Shown one piece after another: positions 1-7,278 of a DNA stretch of 7,454 bases. Made by a program: the position numbers and the translations under genes. The notes beneath the pieces were generated by a model. It was not told the DNA's origin and made no database searches. It saw nothing but the letters and a program-made list of their open reading frames with translations. Position 1 is the first letter of the stretch, and each line of letters starts with the position of its first letter. Origin of the DNA: Bacteroidales bacterium UBA5072 (GTDB lineage: Bacteria; Bacteroidota; Bacteroidia; Bacteroidales; UBA10428); assembly GCA_002415855.1 (NCBI GenBank), contig DIAS01000153.1, forward strand, positions 1 through 7,454, given 5' to 3'.

Positions 1-1246
1 AGAGGTAACTCAGATTATCTCCGTCTGGATCTGATGTACCGCTGGCATCCAGCGCGAATGCTTCACCCGATTTTACTGTGATTTGATCCGGATGTCCCAA
101 TGCAGGCACGGGTGGATGATTGGCTTCCTGGTAAGGCTTTGTGCACCAGTCCATCCTGGCTGCAAAATCATTCTGAAAATCGTCCCTCCAGCGGAACAGG
201 GTGGCTTTATTGTCCTTAAAAATCAGGGTATCCCTCCTGACAGCCCGTCCAAATTCATTATATATATGAGGAATATACGTGTCTGCAGTGTTGGTCCAGA
301 TCGCCCGTGGCTCAGGCTCCACAGGCACACCGCCAGTAAATCCTTTGGTATCCAGAGCCGAAAAGTCAGGCTGATAAAACTCATAACGACCACCCCAGCC
401 GCCCCAGTCAGGGTGTTCGGGGTTATTAAGTCCATTTGGTATCAATGAGAGATAGGATGGTGTATCTCCTTCCATGCCGTATGCAACATCAGGGTAGACA
501 GCCCCGAGAGGACCATGGTTCTGCTGGACATTTTGTGAAATCCACTTGTTGCTTATCGTTTCATTGTTCAAGCCGGGAATCGCAGTGTTTATTGCAGTCC
601 ATGTAGAACTTCCATAGCCACCCGGACTGACAATATAAAACAGGTCTGGAAAATTTTTCCTCATCCAGATGCCGCTGTCGTCCTGATCGGAGATTGTATA
701 AATGCGCAGTTTTTTTATCAGTTTTATGGCATCAGCTTCAGGTCTCGTCTGCCGGATTTTATACAGGGCCTGTGCGAGCGTGTTGGGACCACCCCAGATA
801 CATATCCAAAGAGGGCGGAGATCGCTTTCATCAAGGATTTTTATGATCCAATCAGATCCCTGGGAATCTTTTCCAGGTCCAACTCCTTCCATGCCATATA
901 CCGGTAAACCCTTCTTTACAAGATTTAACAGTGCATCAGCTTCAGGGAATCCTGGCTCGTGCTTTAAAAGGTTCTCCCGCACCTTGTCATAAGCACGGAT
1001 AACAGCCTGAACCGATTCAGGGTGTACTTCCTTCTTCATATGAACGGAGGTGGTTGCTATTATCCCTTTTAAATCGAACACATTGGAATATAAAAGCAAT
1101 CTGACAAGGGATTCGGTATCATCAGGCTCATTTTCAATGTCAGTCAGAATAATTACCCTGTTCTTTTGTTCTTCCTGCGTCTGGCCAATACACGGATGAT
1201 CAACCGTAAACAGCATAATTATCAATAATGGTAAAGCTTTTTTCAT
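1..1246 (-). CDS. Sde182-type (DUF1593) nucleoside-hydrolase-like secreted protein, 3' end cut by window edge
   Basis: Partial gene: 415 complete codons are visible from the ATG at 1246, with no stop before the left edge. Residues 1-21 form a signal peptide (MKK start, hydrophobic LPLLIIMLF core, likely cleavage after CIG), so the product is exported. The nucleoside-hydrolase-like domain spans about 30-290. It shows the metal/substrate Asp cluster TDIENEPDD (D36, D42, D43), then IWGGPNTLAQAL (150-161), YTISDQDDSG (183-192), NHGPLG (243-248), EGDTPS (259-264) and GGWGGRY (282-288), the hallmark series of DUF1593 (PF07632). A second, beta-rich domain starts near 385 with an Ig/PKD-like ALDASGTSDPDGD (398-410), matching the Sde182 C-terminal domain; roughly the last 60-80 residues should lie outside the window. 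The family is named after a cellulose-binding protein of Saccharophagus degradans, and its true substrate is uncertain. It may hydrolyse an N- or O-glycosidic bond, or only bind glycan. It sits 294 bases after the reductase gene and probably has its own promoter. Confidence 0.93.
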   Translation of the reverse strand, partial: MKKALPLLIIMLFTVDHPCIGQTQEEQKNRVIILTDIENEPDDTESLVRLLLYSNVFDLKGIIATTSVHMKKEVHPESVQAVIRAYDKVRENLLKHEPGFPEADALLNLVKKGLPVYGMEGVGPGKDSQGSDWIIKILDESDLRPLWICIWGGPNTLAQALYKIRQTRPEADAIKLIKKLRIYTISDQDDSGIWMRKNFPDLFYIVSPGGYGSSTWTAINTAIPGLNNETISNKWISQNVQQNHGPLGAVYPDVAYGMEGDTPSYLSLIPNGLNNPEHPDWGGWGGRYEFYQPDFSALDTKGFTGGVPVEPEPRAIWTNTADTYIPHIYNEFGRAVRRDTLIFKDNKATLFRWRDDFQNDFAARMDWCTKPYQEANHPPVPALGHPDQITVKSGEAFALDASGTSDPDGDNLSYL

Positions 1247-1270
1247 ATTTAACTCATTAACAAATTGTTA

Positions 1271-1352
1271 GTTCACATTTTCAGAACATGCAAGATGAAT
1301 TATGATAAATGTAAAACTCCTAATAATTAATTAGAGAAGTGTTCACATTTTC
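1271..1352. repeat. Pair of 12-base direct repeats upstream of the Sde182-type gene
   Basis: GTTCACATTTTC occurs at 1271-1282 and again at 1341-1352, exactly 70 bases apart. The similarity continues weakly afterwards (17 of 20 positions match over 1271-1290 versus 1341-1360). The pair lies 25 to 106 bases upstream of the ATG at 1246, in the region expected to hold that gene's promoter, so it could be a regulator site or a duplicated promoter element. A short inverted repeat, TAACAA-A-TTGTTA (1258-1270), sits between the proximal copy and the start codon. In AT-rich DNA some of this could be chance. Confidence 0.4.
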
Positions 1353-1396
1353 TGCAAATGATGACTGAAAATTAAAAGTCATTAAGAAAACAGGTT

Positions 1397-1443
1397 AAAA
1401 AAAACTAATTCCGGCTGGCACTGTAAAAGCAGTAAGTGTACCA
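1397..1443 (-). terminator. Possible intrinsic terminator after the reductase gene
   Basis: Read on the minus strand, TGG at 1443-1441 and CACT at 1438-1435 can pair with AGTG at 1422-1419 and CCA at 1418-1416, leaving a two-base bulge and a 12-base loop. An uninterrupted run of eight T (1404-1397) follows, about 12 bases after the stem. It lies about 100 bases past the stop of the aldo/keto reductase gene at 1541. The imperfect stem and the distance to the T run make this only a candidate. A second short stem, ATCAGG/CCTGAT (1470-1488), lies closer to the stop but lacks a T run. If real, the terminator would separate the hydrolase-reductase unit from the Sde182-type gene. Confidence 0.3.
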
Positions 1444-1540
1444 TGGCCCGATAAATAATTTATAACAGGATCAGGTAAGAACCCTGATGATTCGATTACT
1501 TTGTGTGATGTGCACGTATTCAGGTTAAGGATATCAATTG

Positions 1541-2470
1541 TCAGATCTTACCAGCAGTACTCACTGAATTCCTCATTCTTGAAACGAAGTTGTCTATCTG
1601 CTGAGGAAACTCAAAACCGATAATAATCAGGTCAACCGACCCCAGTCCGAGAACGAAACTGATAGTCTGATCGATTTTCTCAGAATCATCACGATAGCTG
1701 CCATTGCCTATCAGCTTCATACCTATAATTCCTTTGCCGGATTTATGCATCTGCTCAATCACGGGCACCACTTCACCAGGGTCCCTGGAATCCATTGACA
1801 CCCCGAATGGATTTATTCGGCAATGAATTACGTCCACCCAAGGGCTCACCGCAGCTGCTCTCATTGCGTCGAGAGAATGAACGGACACTCCATGTGCTCT
1901 TATTATTTTTTTTGTCTTGAGCGTTTCGAGGATATCCATCTGTTTCTTCTGTTCATCTGTCCATTTACCCGAAGTCATCAGGTGTATCTGAATAAGATCG
2001 ATGTAATCAGTATTAAGCTCTTTTCTGAACCTGTCGACAACAATATCAGCATCAGGGTTTTCGGGGCTGGTGACACCACTCTTGCTGACCAGGATCTTGG
2101 AGCACAGGGTGTAAGATTCGCGGGGAAAGTCTTTCAGTGCTTCCATCGTATGAGGATGAGTGCCATAGGCATCTGCACAATCAAAAAACCTGATCCCTGA
2201 TTCATAAGCATATCTGATCAGGGCTATTGCTGTATCCTTTCCGGCTCTTGTTATATTTGATGACTTGTTGTACCCGCTGTACCCGGTCCCCATACCAAGA
2301 AGGGTTGTCTTCAGGCCTGATTTGCCAAGGGAAATTATCTGAAAAGGGTCAACCCCTGTACAGGTTGTAGGGGACGGGAAAGCAAGAGCATTCCTTCCAA
2401 TAATAAGGGTGCCTGCGCCGGCTGTCATTGCCGACATGAATTGCCTGCGACTTAATAATTTCTTTTTCAT
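1541..2470 (-). CDS. Tat-exported aldo/keto reductase
   Basis: 309 residues. The N-terminus MKKKLLSRRQFMSAMTAGAG carries a twin-arginine motif (SRRQFM, 7-12) and a hydrophobic h-region ending near ALAFPSP (28-34), so the protein is predicted to be exported folded, probably with NADP(H) bound. The rest is an aldo/keto reductase barrel. The catalytic tetrad is complete: D97 and Y102 in FFDCADAYG, K125 in LCSKI and H163 in IQIHLM. The family reduces aldehydes or ketones, including keto-sugars, with NAD(P)H, or runs the reverse oxidation. The C-terminus is slightly short for the family and I do not see the classic phosphate-binding R-x-x-x-x-N helix clearly, so cofactor preference is open. The ATG at 2470 overlaps the stop of the upstream GH5-like gene as ATGA, indicating translational coupling. 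The physiological substrate is not readable from sequence; a sugar or glycoside product of the hydrolase is the natural guess. Confidence 0.95.
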   Translation of the reverse strand: MKKKLLSRRQFMSAMTAGAGTLIIGRNALAFPSPTTCTGVDPFQIISLGKSGLKTTLLGMGTGYSGYNKSSNITRAGKDTAIALIRYAYESGIRFFDCADAYGTHPHTMEALKDFPRESYTLCSKILVSKSGVTSPENPDADIVVDRFRKELNTDYIDLIQIHLMTSGKWTDEQKKQMDILETLKTKKIIRAHGVSVHSLDAMRAAAVSPWVDVIHCRINPFGVSMDSRDPGEVVPVIEQMHKSGKGIIGMKLIGNGSYRDDSEKIDQTISFVLGLGSVDLIIIGFEFPQQIDNFVSRMRNSVSTAGKI

Positions 2471-3708
2471 AATGGACTCTTTGAAGGGTTTATTTTATAA
2501 GGTTCAAGCTGATCCCTGAATTTGATGATTATCTCTTTAAGAGAATTCATGTTGACTTCTCCCTGCCTCAGCATTTCAACCTGCCAGGTTGGGGGAGTTC
2601 GCATTGCTGACAGTTCACCGGCCTCCAGGAGGTGTGCAGCAGTTTCCGCAATAACCAATCCATCATTCCATGTTCTCTCGGGATCCTCAAGCCATTTGTT
2701 GCCCTGATCTATAACCCTGGTGACCCATCCTTCCTGATCAGGATTGGAGGGGAGTATATCTGCAGTACGTTTACGGAAAAAGCCCATTACCGCAGCTGCA
2801 ACAGACGGGTCCCGGACACTGCCGTCCTCATAGAACACGCCGTGGACGGTTCCCCATCCTGACCGGACAATCATAAGTTCCCAGATATACCATCCTACTT
2901 TTGCATTCATGTGTTCCTGGAGTGTAATATCATAAGGATTGGCACGTGCAATACATCCTATTTCTCCGTTTATTAAAGGTTTATTCACCTTTGCAGCGAA
3001 TTCTTTGGCCCGGGTGATATTATTCCTGATCTGGTCACGTGTCTGCATATAATCATGAAACTGCAGTACATCTGCATAATCTGCCAGTTCGATCATACCA
3101 TCGACAAATGCCATTCCTATAGTTACCGGTGTCTGAGGATCGATTTCATGGAAAGTTTTGGACATGAATTTACAGTTCTCAAAATTCCTGAGTACCCGTT
3201 CTTCTGGTGTTGGGGGCCAGTCAGGTTCATTCATAACGTCCCAGAAGGCAAGCCCCGGCTCTTCAGATATTGCATCGACAAGGAATTGAATCCATTCCCT
3301 GCCCAGGTTACGCTGCGTTGTATCTCTCAGCCATGGACCGCTTCCTACAACCGGCATAACACCAATACCCCTCTTGTGACATTCACGAACGAAATGCCGC
3401 AGCTTTGCGGGAAGAGCTTCCTTATCCTCAGTATAAACAGCAAAGGGGACAAAAACCCGTACCTGGTTAAGATCAAGACTTTTGGCAAGATCAAGGTCAA
3501 ATTCTATAGTTGCAGAATCATATTTGACCCAGCAGTCAATGTGATGCCGGGGAGCGGCTACATTAGCCGGAGTGTAATTGAAACCCCTGATCAGGGAAGG
3601 GTCTCTGGCTCCGGTAAAATCAAATCTGGAGATTTTATTTTCATAACCTGAGCATCCTGTCATAATCAGAATGCTGAAAATGAAAGACTTAAGAACAAGG
3701 TTTTTCAT
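2467..3708 (-). CDS. GH5-like glycoside hydrolase lipoprotein
   Basis: 413 residues from the ATG at 3708. I chose this start because MKNLVLKSFIFSILIMTGC begins a lipoprotein signal peptide with lipobox MTGC (C19); an in-frame ATG at 3753 would put 15 charged residues ahead of it. The mature protein is a (beta/alpha)8 hydrolase resembling family GH5 (clan GH-A). R84 lies in NQVRVFVPF, the acid/base E161 in WDVMNEPD, an HDY motif at 218-220, the nucleophile candidate E249 in PLINGEIG and an aromatic WYIWEL at 273-278. These are the positions expected in retaining beta-glycanases and beta-glycosidases. From about residue 313 to the end the sequence becomes helical and non-catalytic, a C-terminal extension I cannot assign. 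The protein should be lipid-anchored in the envelope. It is coupled to the aldo/keto reductase by a four-base overlap. Substrate (mannan, glucan, xylan or other) cannot be told from sequence alone. Confidence 0.9.
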   Translation of the reverse strand: MKNLVLKSFIFSILIMTGCSGYENKISRFDFTGARDPSLIRGFNYTPANVAAPRHHIDCWVKYDSATIEFDLDLAKSLDLNQVRVFVPFAVYTEDKEALPAKLRHFVRECHKRGIGVMPVVGSGPWLRDTTQRNLGREWIQFLVDAISEEPGLAFWDVMNEPDWPPTPEERVLRNFENCKFMSKTFHEIDPQTPVTIGMAFVDGMIELADYADVLQFHDYMQTRDQIRNNITRAKEFAAKVNKPLINGEIGCIARANPYDITLQEHMNAKVGWYIWELMIVRSGWGTVHGVFYEDGSVRDPSVAAAVMGFFRKRTADILPSNPDQEGWVTRVIDQGNKWLEDPERTWNDGLVIAETAAHLLEAGELSAMRTPPTWQVEMLRQGEVNMNSLKEIIIKFRDQLEPYKINPSKSPL

Positions 3709-3824
3709 ATGTCGGCAATTTTGATCCTTTTTAAGGAGTATATTTGAAATCAAAGGGTATTAATTTATCTGACAGTTGATTACATATGGAATCAGGTGCC
3801 AGTCACATTTATTTATCAGTAAAT

Positions 3825-4117
3825 TCAAGCAATCCGAATCGTGAAGGCTGATGCAGGTCTTTCCTTATTATCATATATCGGGAAGAGCGTTGATGTTGAA
3901 CAAAACCTGTCTTCCACAAGATTTCGGTCCTGCCTTACTGCCTGGAAAGTCCATCTACCACTACAGGCTTTCCGGCTCTTGATACTTTACAGACAGGTTG
4001 TTGCCCGATGACGAGTTGTTCTTCAGTCTCAGAGAAAATGAGCGTACCAGTCATCAGGAATATCAGAACAAACAGAAGTCTCTTCAAACGCATCGGGCCG
4101 GAAAAAGCACAATTCAT
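3825..4117 (-). pseudogene. Probable remnant of a secreted CBM9-like protein
   Basis: From ATG 4117 (or ATG 4093) an open frame reads a clean signal peptide (MRLKRLLFVLIFLMTGTLIF) and then SRAGKPVVVDG, followed after four more codons by a TAA at 3937-3935. The VSRAGKPVVVDG stretch resembles the first strand of CBM9-like carbohydrate-binding domains, which normally continue with a Leu-Asp-Glu-x-x-Trp block. That block is missing in this frame. Switching frame right after VVVDG gives WTFQAVRQ (3953-3930) and, further on, FPIYDNKERPASAFTIRIA (about 3884-3828) before a TGA at 3827-3825, which looks like plausible coding sequence for such a domain. I read this as a gene broken by indels and cut down to about 100 codons, where intact relatives are several hundred. 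Alternatives are an authentic 52-60 residue secreted peptide, or chance. The spacer down to the GH5-like start (3709-3824) holds nothing else I can identify. Confidence 0.45.
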
Positions 4118-4213
4118 TTTACTTGTCTGATTAGTGATTACCAAAATAGTAAAATTGCGTTAAACTATGCTAAAATACAGAGGGATTTAAACCGATCAGG
4201 AAAATAAATCTCT

Positions 4214-4231
4214 TCCGGAGACCATGCCGGA
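4214..4231 (-). terminator. Weak terminator-like hairpin after the propeller gene
   Basis: On the minus strand TCCGG (4231-4227) pairs with CCGGA (4218-4214) around the eight-base loop CATGGTCT, about 25 bases after the TAA of the propeller gene. The downstream sequence is T-rich (GAGATTTATTTT) but not a clean T run. It may mark the end of the DUF362-propeller unit; the five-pair stem is too short to be sure. Confidence 0.28.
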
Positions 4232-4255
4232 CGATGCAGGCTAAATGGGGTTACT

Positions 4256-5359
4256 TTACCTGTAAATGGTGAATATGCCTTCCTTGAGACTTGTTACGCC
4301 GTTGTCTGTGCCAATCCAGACAACACCATGTTTATCGATTGCTATTGTAAGAATATTGTTGCCTGAGAGTCCGCTGTCAGTATTATATGATGTCCAGTTA
4401 GTCCCGTCAAATAAAGATAACCCGTTCCTGGTTCCGAAATACAGATTCCCTTTGGTATCTGAATTAATTGCCTGGACAAAATCATCGGCGAGGCCTTCCG
4501 CTTTGGTGATGACAAACCAGCCCTCCAGAGTATTATAACCGGTATGTTTTGCCACACCCTTGTCAGTGCCGATCCATTGTGTACCGTCAGCTGAGACATG
4601 AATGCTCATTACATTGTCAGAAGGCATAAGAATAGGTCCCCAGGAAGCATATTCTGAGGCACCGGAAACGGCATCGACGTCATCCCTGTAGACTCTCATG
4701 ACTCCTCCTCCCCGGGTACCTATATATAGTGTATCTCCGTCAGGGCTTGTTTCCAGGGCTGTGATCTGATAATCGAGGAAGGTGCCATCAGGATATTTCC
4801 TGGTGTAGTTGTTTGTAAGCCACTTCCTTTCACTGAATGCCGAGATGCCCTTGTCTGTTCCGAACCACCGCAGTCCTTTTTTGCCGATCGCAACAGCAAA
4901 CACGTTTTCGCTCATGATATTGGAGTTGCCGGGATAATAAGTAGTTGCGCCTGATCTTGCATCTACAGGAAGAGAAGCGACAGTGGCTCCCTGGGGAGTG
5001 GCTATCCACAGTTCAGGACCATATGACGAGAAGTCGTAGGCCAAATCTCTTAGGCCGGTTGAGATTATTTTACGGTTCTTGTTATGCAGAGTCCATTTTG
5101 AACCGTCGTAACTGACGATTCCCTGGTCAGTAAGGAACCACGCAATATTTTTATCATCAATCGCGGATGCAAAGAAACTTTTTGCCTGTATACCCTCCCC
5201 CAGTGCCCGGACTGTCTCCGTACTCTGGGCATTAATGCAGGGCAAGACAACCAGTGCAAGAGACGAAGCGATTATTGTTTCATTTATTCTGCGAATAATT
5301 CCTTTACAGAGGTTGTAATCAGCTTCAGGTCTGTTATTCAGGTTCATTTTATTTGCCAT
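4256..5359 (-). CDS. Secreted seven-repeat beta-propeller (Two_comp_Reg_prop type)
   Basis: 367 residues. A long polar lead (1-24) precedes a hydrophobic segment (about 28-42) ending INAQS, a likely signal peptidase I site after residue 44; ATG at 5347 (residue 5) is an equally possible start. The mature protein holds seven W/Y-(I/F)-G-T-x-x-G repeats: WFLTDQGIVSYDG (74-86), LWIATPQGATV (117-127), WFGTDKGISAF (165-175), LYIGTRGGGVMRV (211-223), WIGTDKGVAKHTG (262-274), LYFGTRNGLSLFDG (306-319) and WIGTDNGVTSL (348-358). Seven repeats fit one complete seven-bladed propeller. These repeats form the periplasmic sensor half of Bacteroidota hybrid two-component systems and ligand-sensing proteins, but here no transmembrane helix, kinase or DNA-binding domain follows, so it is not a sensor kinase by itself. 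It could bind glycan or a partner protein. It follows the DUF362 gene by 60 bases on the same strand, which suggests co-transcription. Specific function is unknown. Confidence 0.9.
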   Translation of the reverse strand: MANKMNLNNRPEADYNLCKGIIRRINETIIASSLALVVLPCINAQSTETVRALGEGIQAKSFFASAIDDKNIAWFLTDQGIVSYDGSKWTLHNKNRKIISTGLRDLAYDFSSYGPELWIATPQGATVASLPVDARSGATTYYPGNSNIMSENVFAVAIGKKGLRWFGTDKGISAFSERKWLTNNYTRKYPDGTFLDYQITALETSPDGDTLYIGTRGGGVMRVYRDDVDAVSGASEYASWGPILMPSDNVMSIHVSADGTQWIGTDKGVAKHTGYNTLEGWFVITKAEGLADDFVQAINSDTKGNLYFGTRNGLSLFDGTNWTSYNTDSGLSGNNILTIAIDKHGVVWIGTDNGVTSLKEGIFTIYR

Positions 5360-5419
5360 TATGCTCTTATAAATGCCGGGAATTTGGAAGTTTCCTTACC
5401 AGGAATGATATGCCTGTTC

Positions 5420-7174
5420 TTAATTCCTGTTTACATTTTTGACGAGATGTTCGGGTATTGAAACAAGTTCAATGCCTTTGCCAGTCCCGAGGTTTCGCGA
5501 ATACTGCTTGTCAGTGGCGTTATTCCAGTGTTCATGAACGCCAAGTACGGGCACCGGTTTGCCGCTGTTGTCAGGGTCGTAAATGACGCCTTGCGGCCAG
5601 TTATGCGGATCAGCTGCCTGGTGCATATAATCATCTACGCCAAAGGCATTTGGCATTGACTCCCATCCGTTATTGACTGAATCATGCTGATGCATTCCAT
5701 CCCACTCTGTCCTGAGAAAATCGTACCCGACCGATTCAATAGCCACCGGATCAAGTGACATCAGTATGGAGTTGCACCAGTCGTTATTAAAGGGAGACAT
5801 AAAATACTTGACAGGTCCTTTTACTTCACTTGCCCCTCCTCCGAACAAGCCTTCAACACACCAGAAAAGAGTATTTTGTCCCAGGTACTTGCTTCCCATC
5901 AGATCAACAAATACCCTGTATTTATGGTAACCTGTGTTGACAGGGATTCCCTCCCTTCTGTTGGCAACATGTGAATAATGAAGATGGCTGGCAGTTGCCC
6001 TCCCGATGTTACCAAAATTGCTTTTTGCCGTTAATGATATCCCTGCCGCTCCGTGAGGTTTAAGAACTGCCATGGTTATCATATAATCTGCATTTTCAAT
6101 TACATCATACAGTTTGTCGGTTATGGTTTTATCGGAATAATAAACAAGTGGATTTTCAGTCACTTTCGTAAGTGTACGCCCATAGTTGGTTGAGAATTTG
6201 TCCAGGTACTTTACCTCAGGAAATTCGCTGACCCAGATGTCATAATTATGCGCCCATACTGGACACATGGGATCACCTACAGATATATCCGCCTGCTCAA
6301 CCCCGGCTTCATTGACCAGCTCCCGGAGTAATTCCAGAACAGCATAAGGACCTGTTTCAGCCGGTATAAGGCTGACTTTGATCCTTTCCTGACCTTTTTG
6401 TATAGTGTGTGGAATTGCAAAGCCATTATCCTTGTCCTGCTGTGAAAGCAGCCACCTTGATTGTCCCTGGTTTATTTTTATAAAGATCTTTTCCCCTTTC
6501 GTGTATCCTTTCTTAACGCCGTGTTTTTTCTCGTTAAAATACCTGAACATCTCATCCCACGCCTTGCCCACATCTTTTTTTCCTGTAAGCTTCAATACCC
6601 CGTCACGGAACATTCCGGCAATGATTTCGGGGTTATTGTTCTCAGGACTGATGAACCAGTTGTAGGTATCAAAATCATTATGCTCGAATTTTTCATTTGT
6701 TGCATCAGGATTCCACACCCATACCACACGGCCGGGGAAGATGCCCATGGCCTCACCGATCGGCTGGTTAGGTCCGTCTTCAGGTCCAACTCGCGTTTCT
6801 GTTGTCTGCGGTGCCGGATCCGCACTATTTGAGGGAGACATCGCCATTGCAACTATCACCCCGGTCATGAGCAGGAATGTTGCCGCATATCTCACATTGA
6901 TTAATCTCCTTTTAGATTTCCTTGATATTAAGGTCAATCCGAACACTGCCAGAAGATAGGTGACAAATCCTGACATAAGGGGTGCCGCCACTTTCATGCA
7001 GGGATAAGCTGCCCTTGAAGGTTTTGGTATTACCCTCACAAGGAACCATATAGTTGAGGCTATCCCCATAATAAAGAATATTATTATAGTTGGCACTTGC
7101 CGCTGTGCCATCCTGTCTCTCATCCGCCCCAATTTCCCTTTCAGTAAGGAAACATTAAATTTTATTTTATACAT
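5420..7174 (-). CDS. Membrane-anchored DUF362 domain protein
   Basis: 584 residues from the ATG at 7174. The frame stays open upstream past a TTG at 7240, but those 22 codons (NFIDWKYFYLAPHHKA) contain no signal or membrane feature, so I prefer the ATG. A basic N-terminus (KGKLGRMRDRMAQRQ) leads into three transmembrane helices at about 28-50, 61-83 and 95-112. A cluster of basic residues (ISRKSKRRLINVR) lies between helices two and three, so the positive-inside rule places the C-terminal domain in the periplasm, after a Pro/Thr/Glu-rich linker. The DUF362 domain (PF04015) shows GEKIFIKIN (227-235), VLELLRELVNEAG (279-291), VGDP (299-302), MAVLKPHGAAGISLTAKSNFG (368-388) and SLDPVAIESVGYDFLR (473-488). 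Only four scattered cysteines are present and no ferredoxin-type cluster, unlike some DUF362 relatives. The biochemical role of the family is not established. The propeller gene follows after 60 bases, so the two probably act in the same envelope process. Confidence 0.9.
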   Translation of the reverse strand: MYKIKFNVSLLKGKLGRMRDRMAQRQVPTIIIFFIMGIASTIWFLVRVIPKPSRAAYPCMKVAAPLMSGFVTYLLAVFGLTLISRKSKRRLINVRYAATFLLMTGVIVAMAMSPSNSADPAPQTTETRVGPEDGPNQPIGEAMGIFPGRVVWVWNPDATNEKFEHNDFDTYNWFISPENNNPEIIAGMFRDGVLKLTGKKDVGKAWDEMFRYFNEKKHGVKKGYTKGEKIFIKINQGQSRWLLSQQDKDNGFAIPHTIQKGQERIKVSLIPAETGPYAVLELLRELVNEAGVEQADISVGDPMCPVWAHNYDIWVSEFPEVKYLDKFSTNYGRTLTKVTENPLVYYSDKTITDKLYDVIENADYMITMAVLKPHGAAGISLTAKSNFGNIGRATASHLHYSHVANRREGIPVNTGYHKYRVFVDLMGSKYLGQNTLFWCVEGLFGGGASEVKGPVKYFMSPFNNDWCNSILMSLDPVAIESVGYDFLRTEWDGMHQHDSVNNGWESMPNAFGVDDYMHQAADPHNWPQGVIYDPDNSGKPVPVLGVHEHWNNATDKQYSRNLGTGKGIELVSIPEHLVKNVNRN

Positions 7175-7278
7175 AGCAGGATTCGCTTTGTGGTGGGGTG
7201 CAAGATAAAAATATTTCCAATCAATGAAATTTCTTAACAACTTTAATGACTGCTTTCCATTTGTTGCTGATTTATCCT

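Noticed and set aside
1320..1334. CTAAT-AATTA-ATTAG inverted repeat, and ATAAAT-A-ATTTAT at 1451-1463
   Set aside because: Short arms made only of A and T in AT-rich spacers are expected by chance, and neither is followed by a T run.
3055..3651. A 198-codon open frame on the plus strand
   Set aside because: It lies wholly antisense to the GH5-like gene, which has catalytic motifs and a lipobox. The antisense product is Cys/His/Ile-rich with no recognisable domain.
3750..3763. TAATACCCTTTG on the minus strand as a Bacteroidota -7 promoter element
   Set aside because: The spacing between TA and TTTG is one base too long for the TAnnTTTG consensus, and no -33 TTTG sits at the right distance that I can identify.
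3795..3806. GGTGCCAGTCAC, which looks like a short interspersed palindromic element
   Set aside because: It occurs once in the window with only three-base pairing arms, so there is no evidence from this sequence that it is a repeat family or transposon end.
6461..6832. A 123-codon plus-strand open frame, with others at 1823-2200 and 83-448
   Set aside because: Each is antisense to a gene with clear family motifs (DUF362, aldo/keto reductase and Sde182-type respectively). The translated products have no domain, signal or sensible composition.
7175..7240. TTG at 7240 as the start of the DUF362 gene
   Set aside because: The frame is open there, but the 22 added residues show no signal or helix, and the first ATG at 7174 gives a conventional basic N-terminus before helix one. 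TTG cannot be formally excluded.
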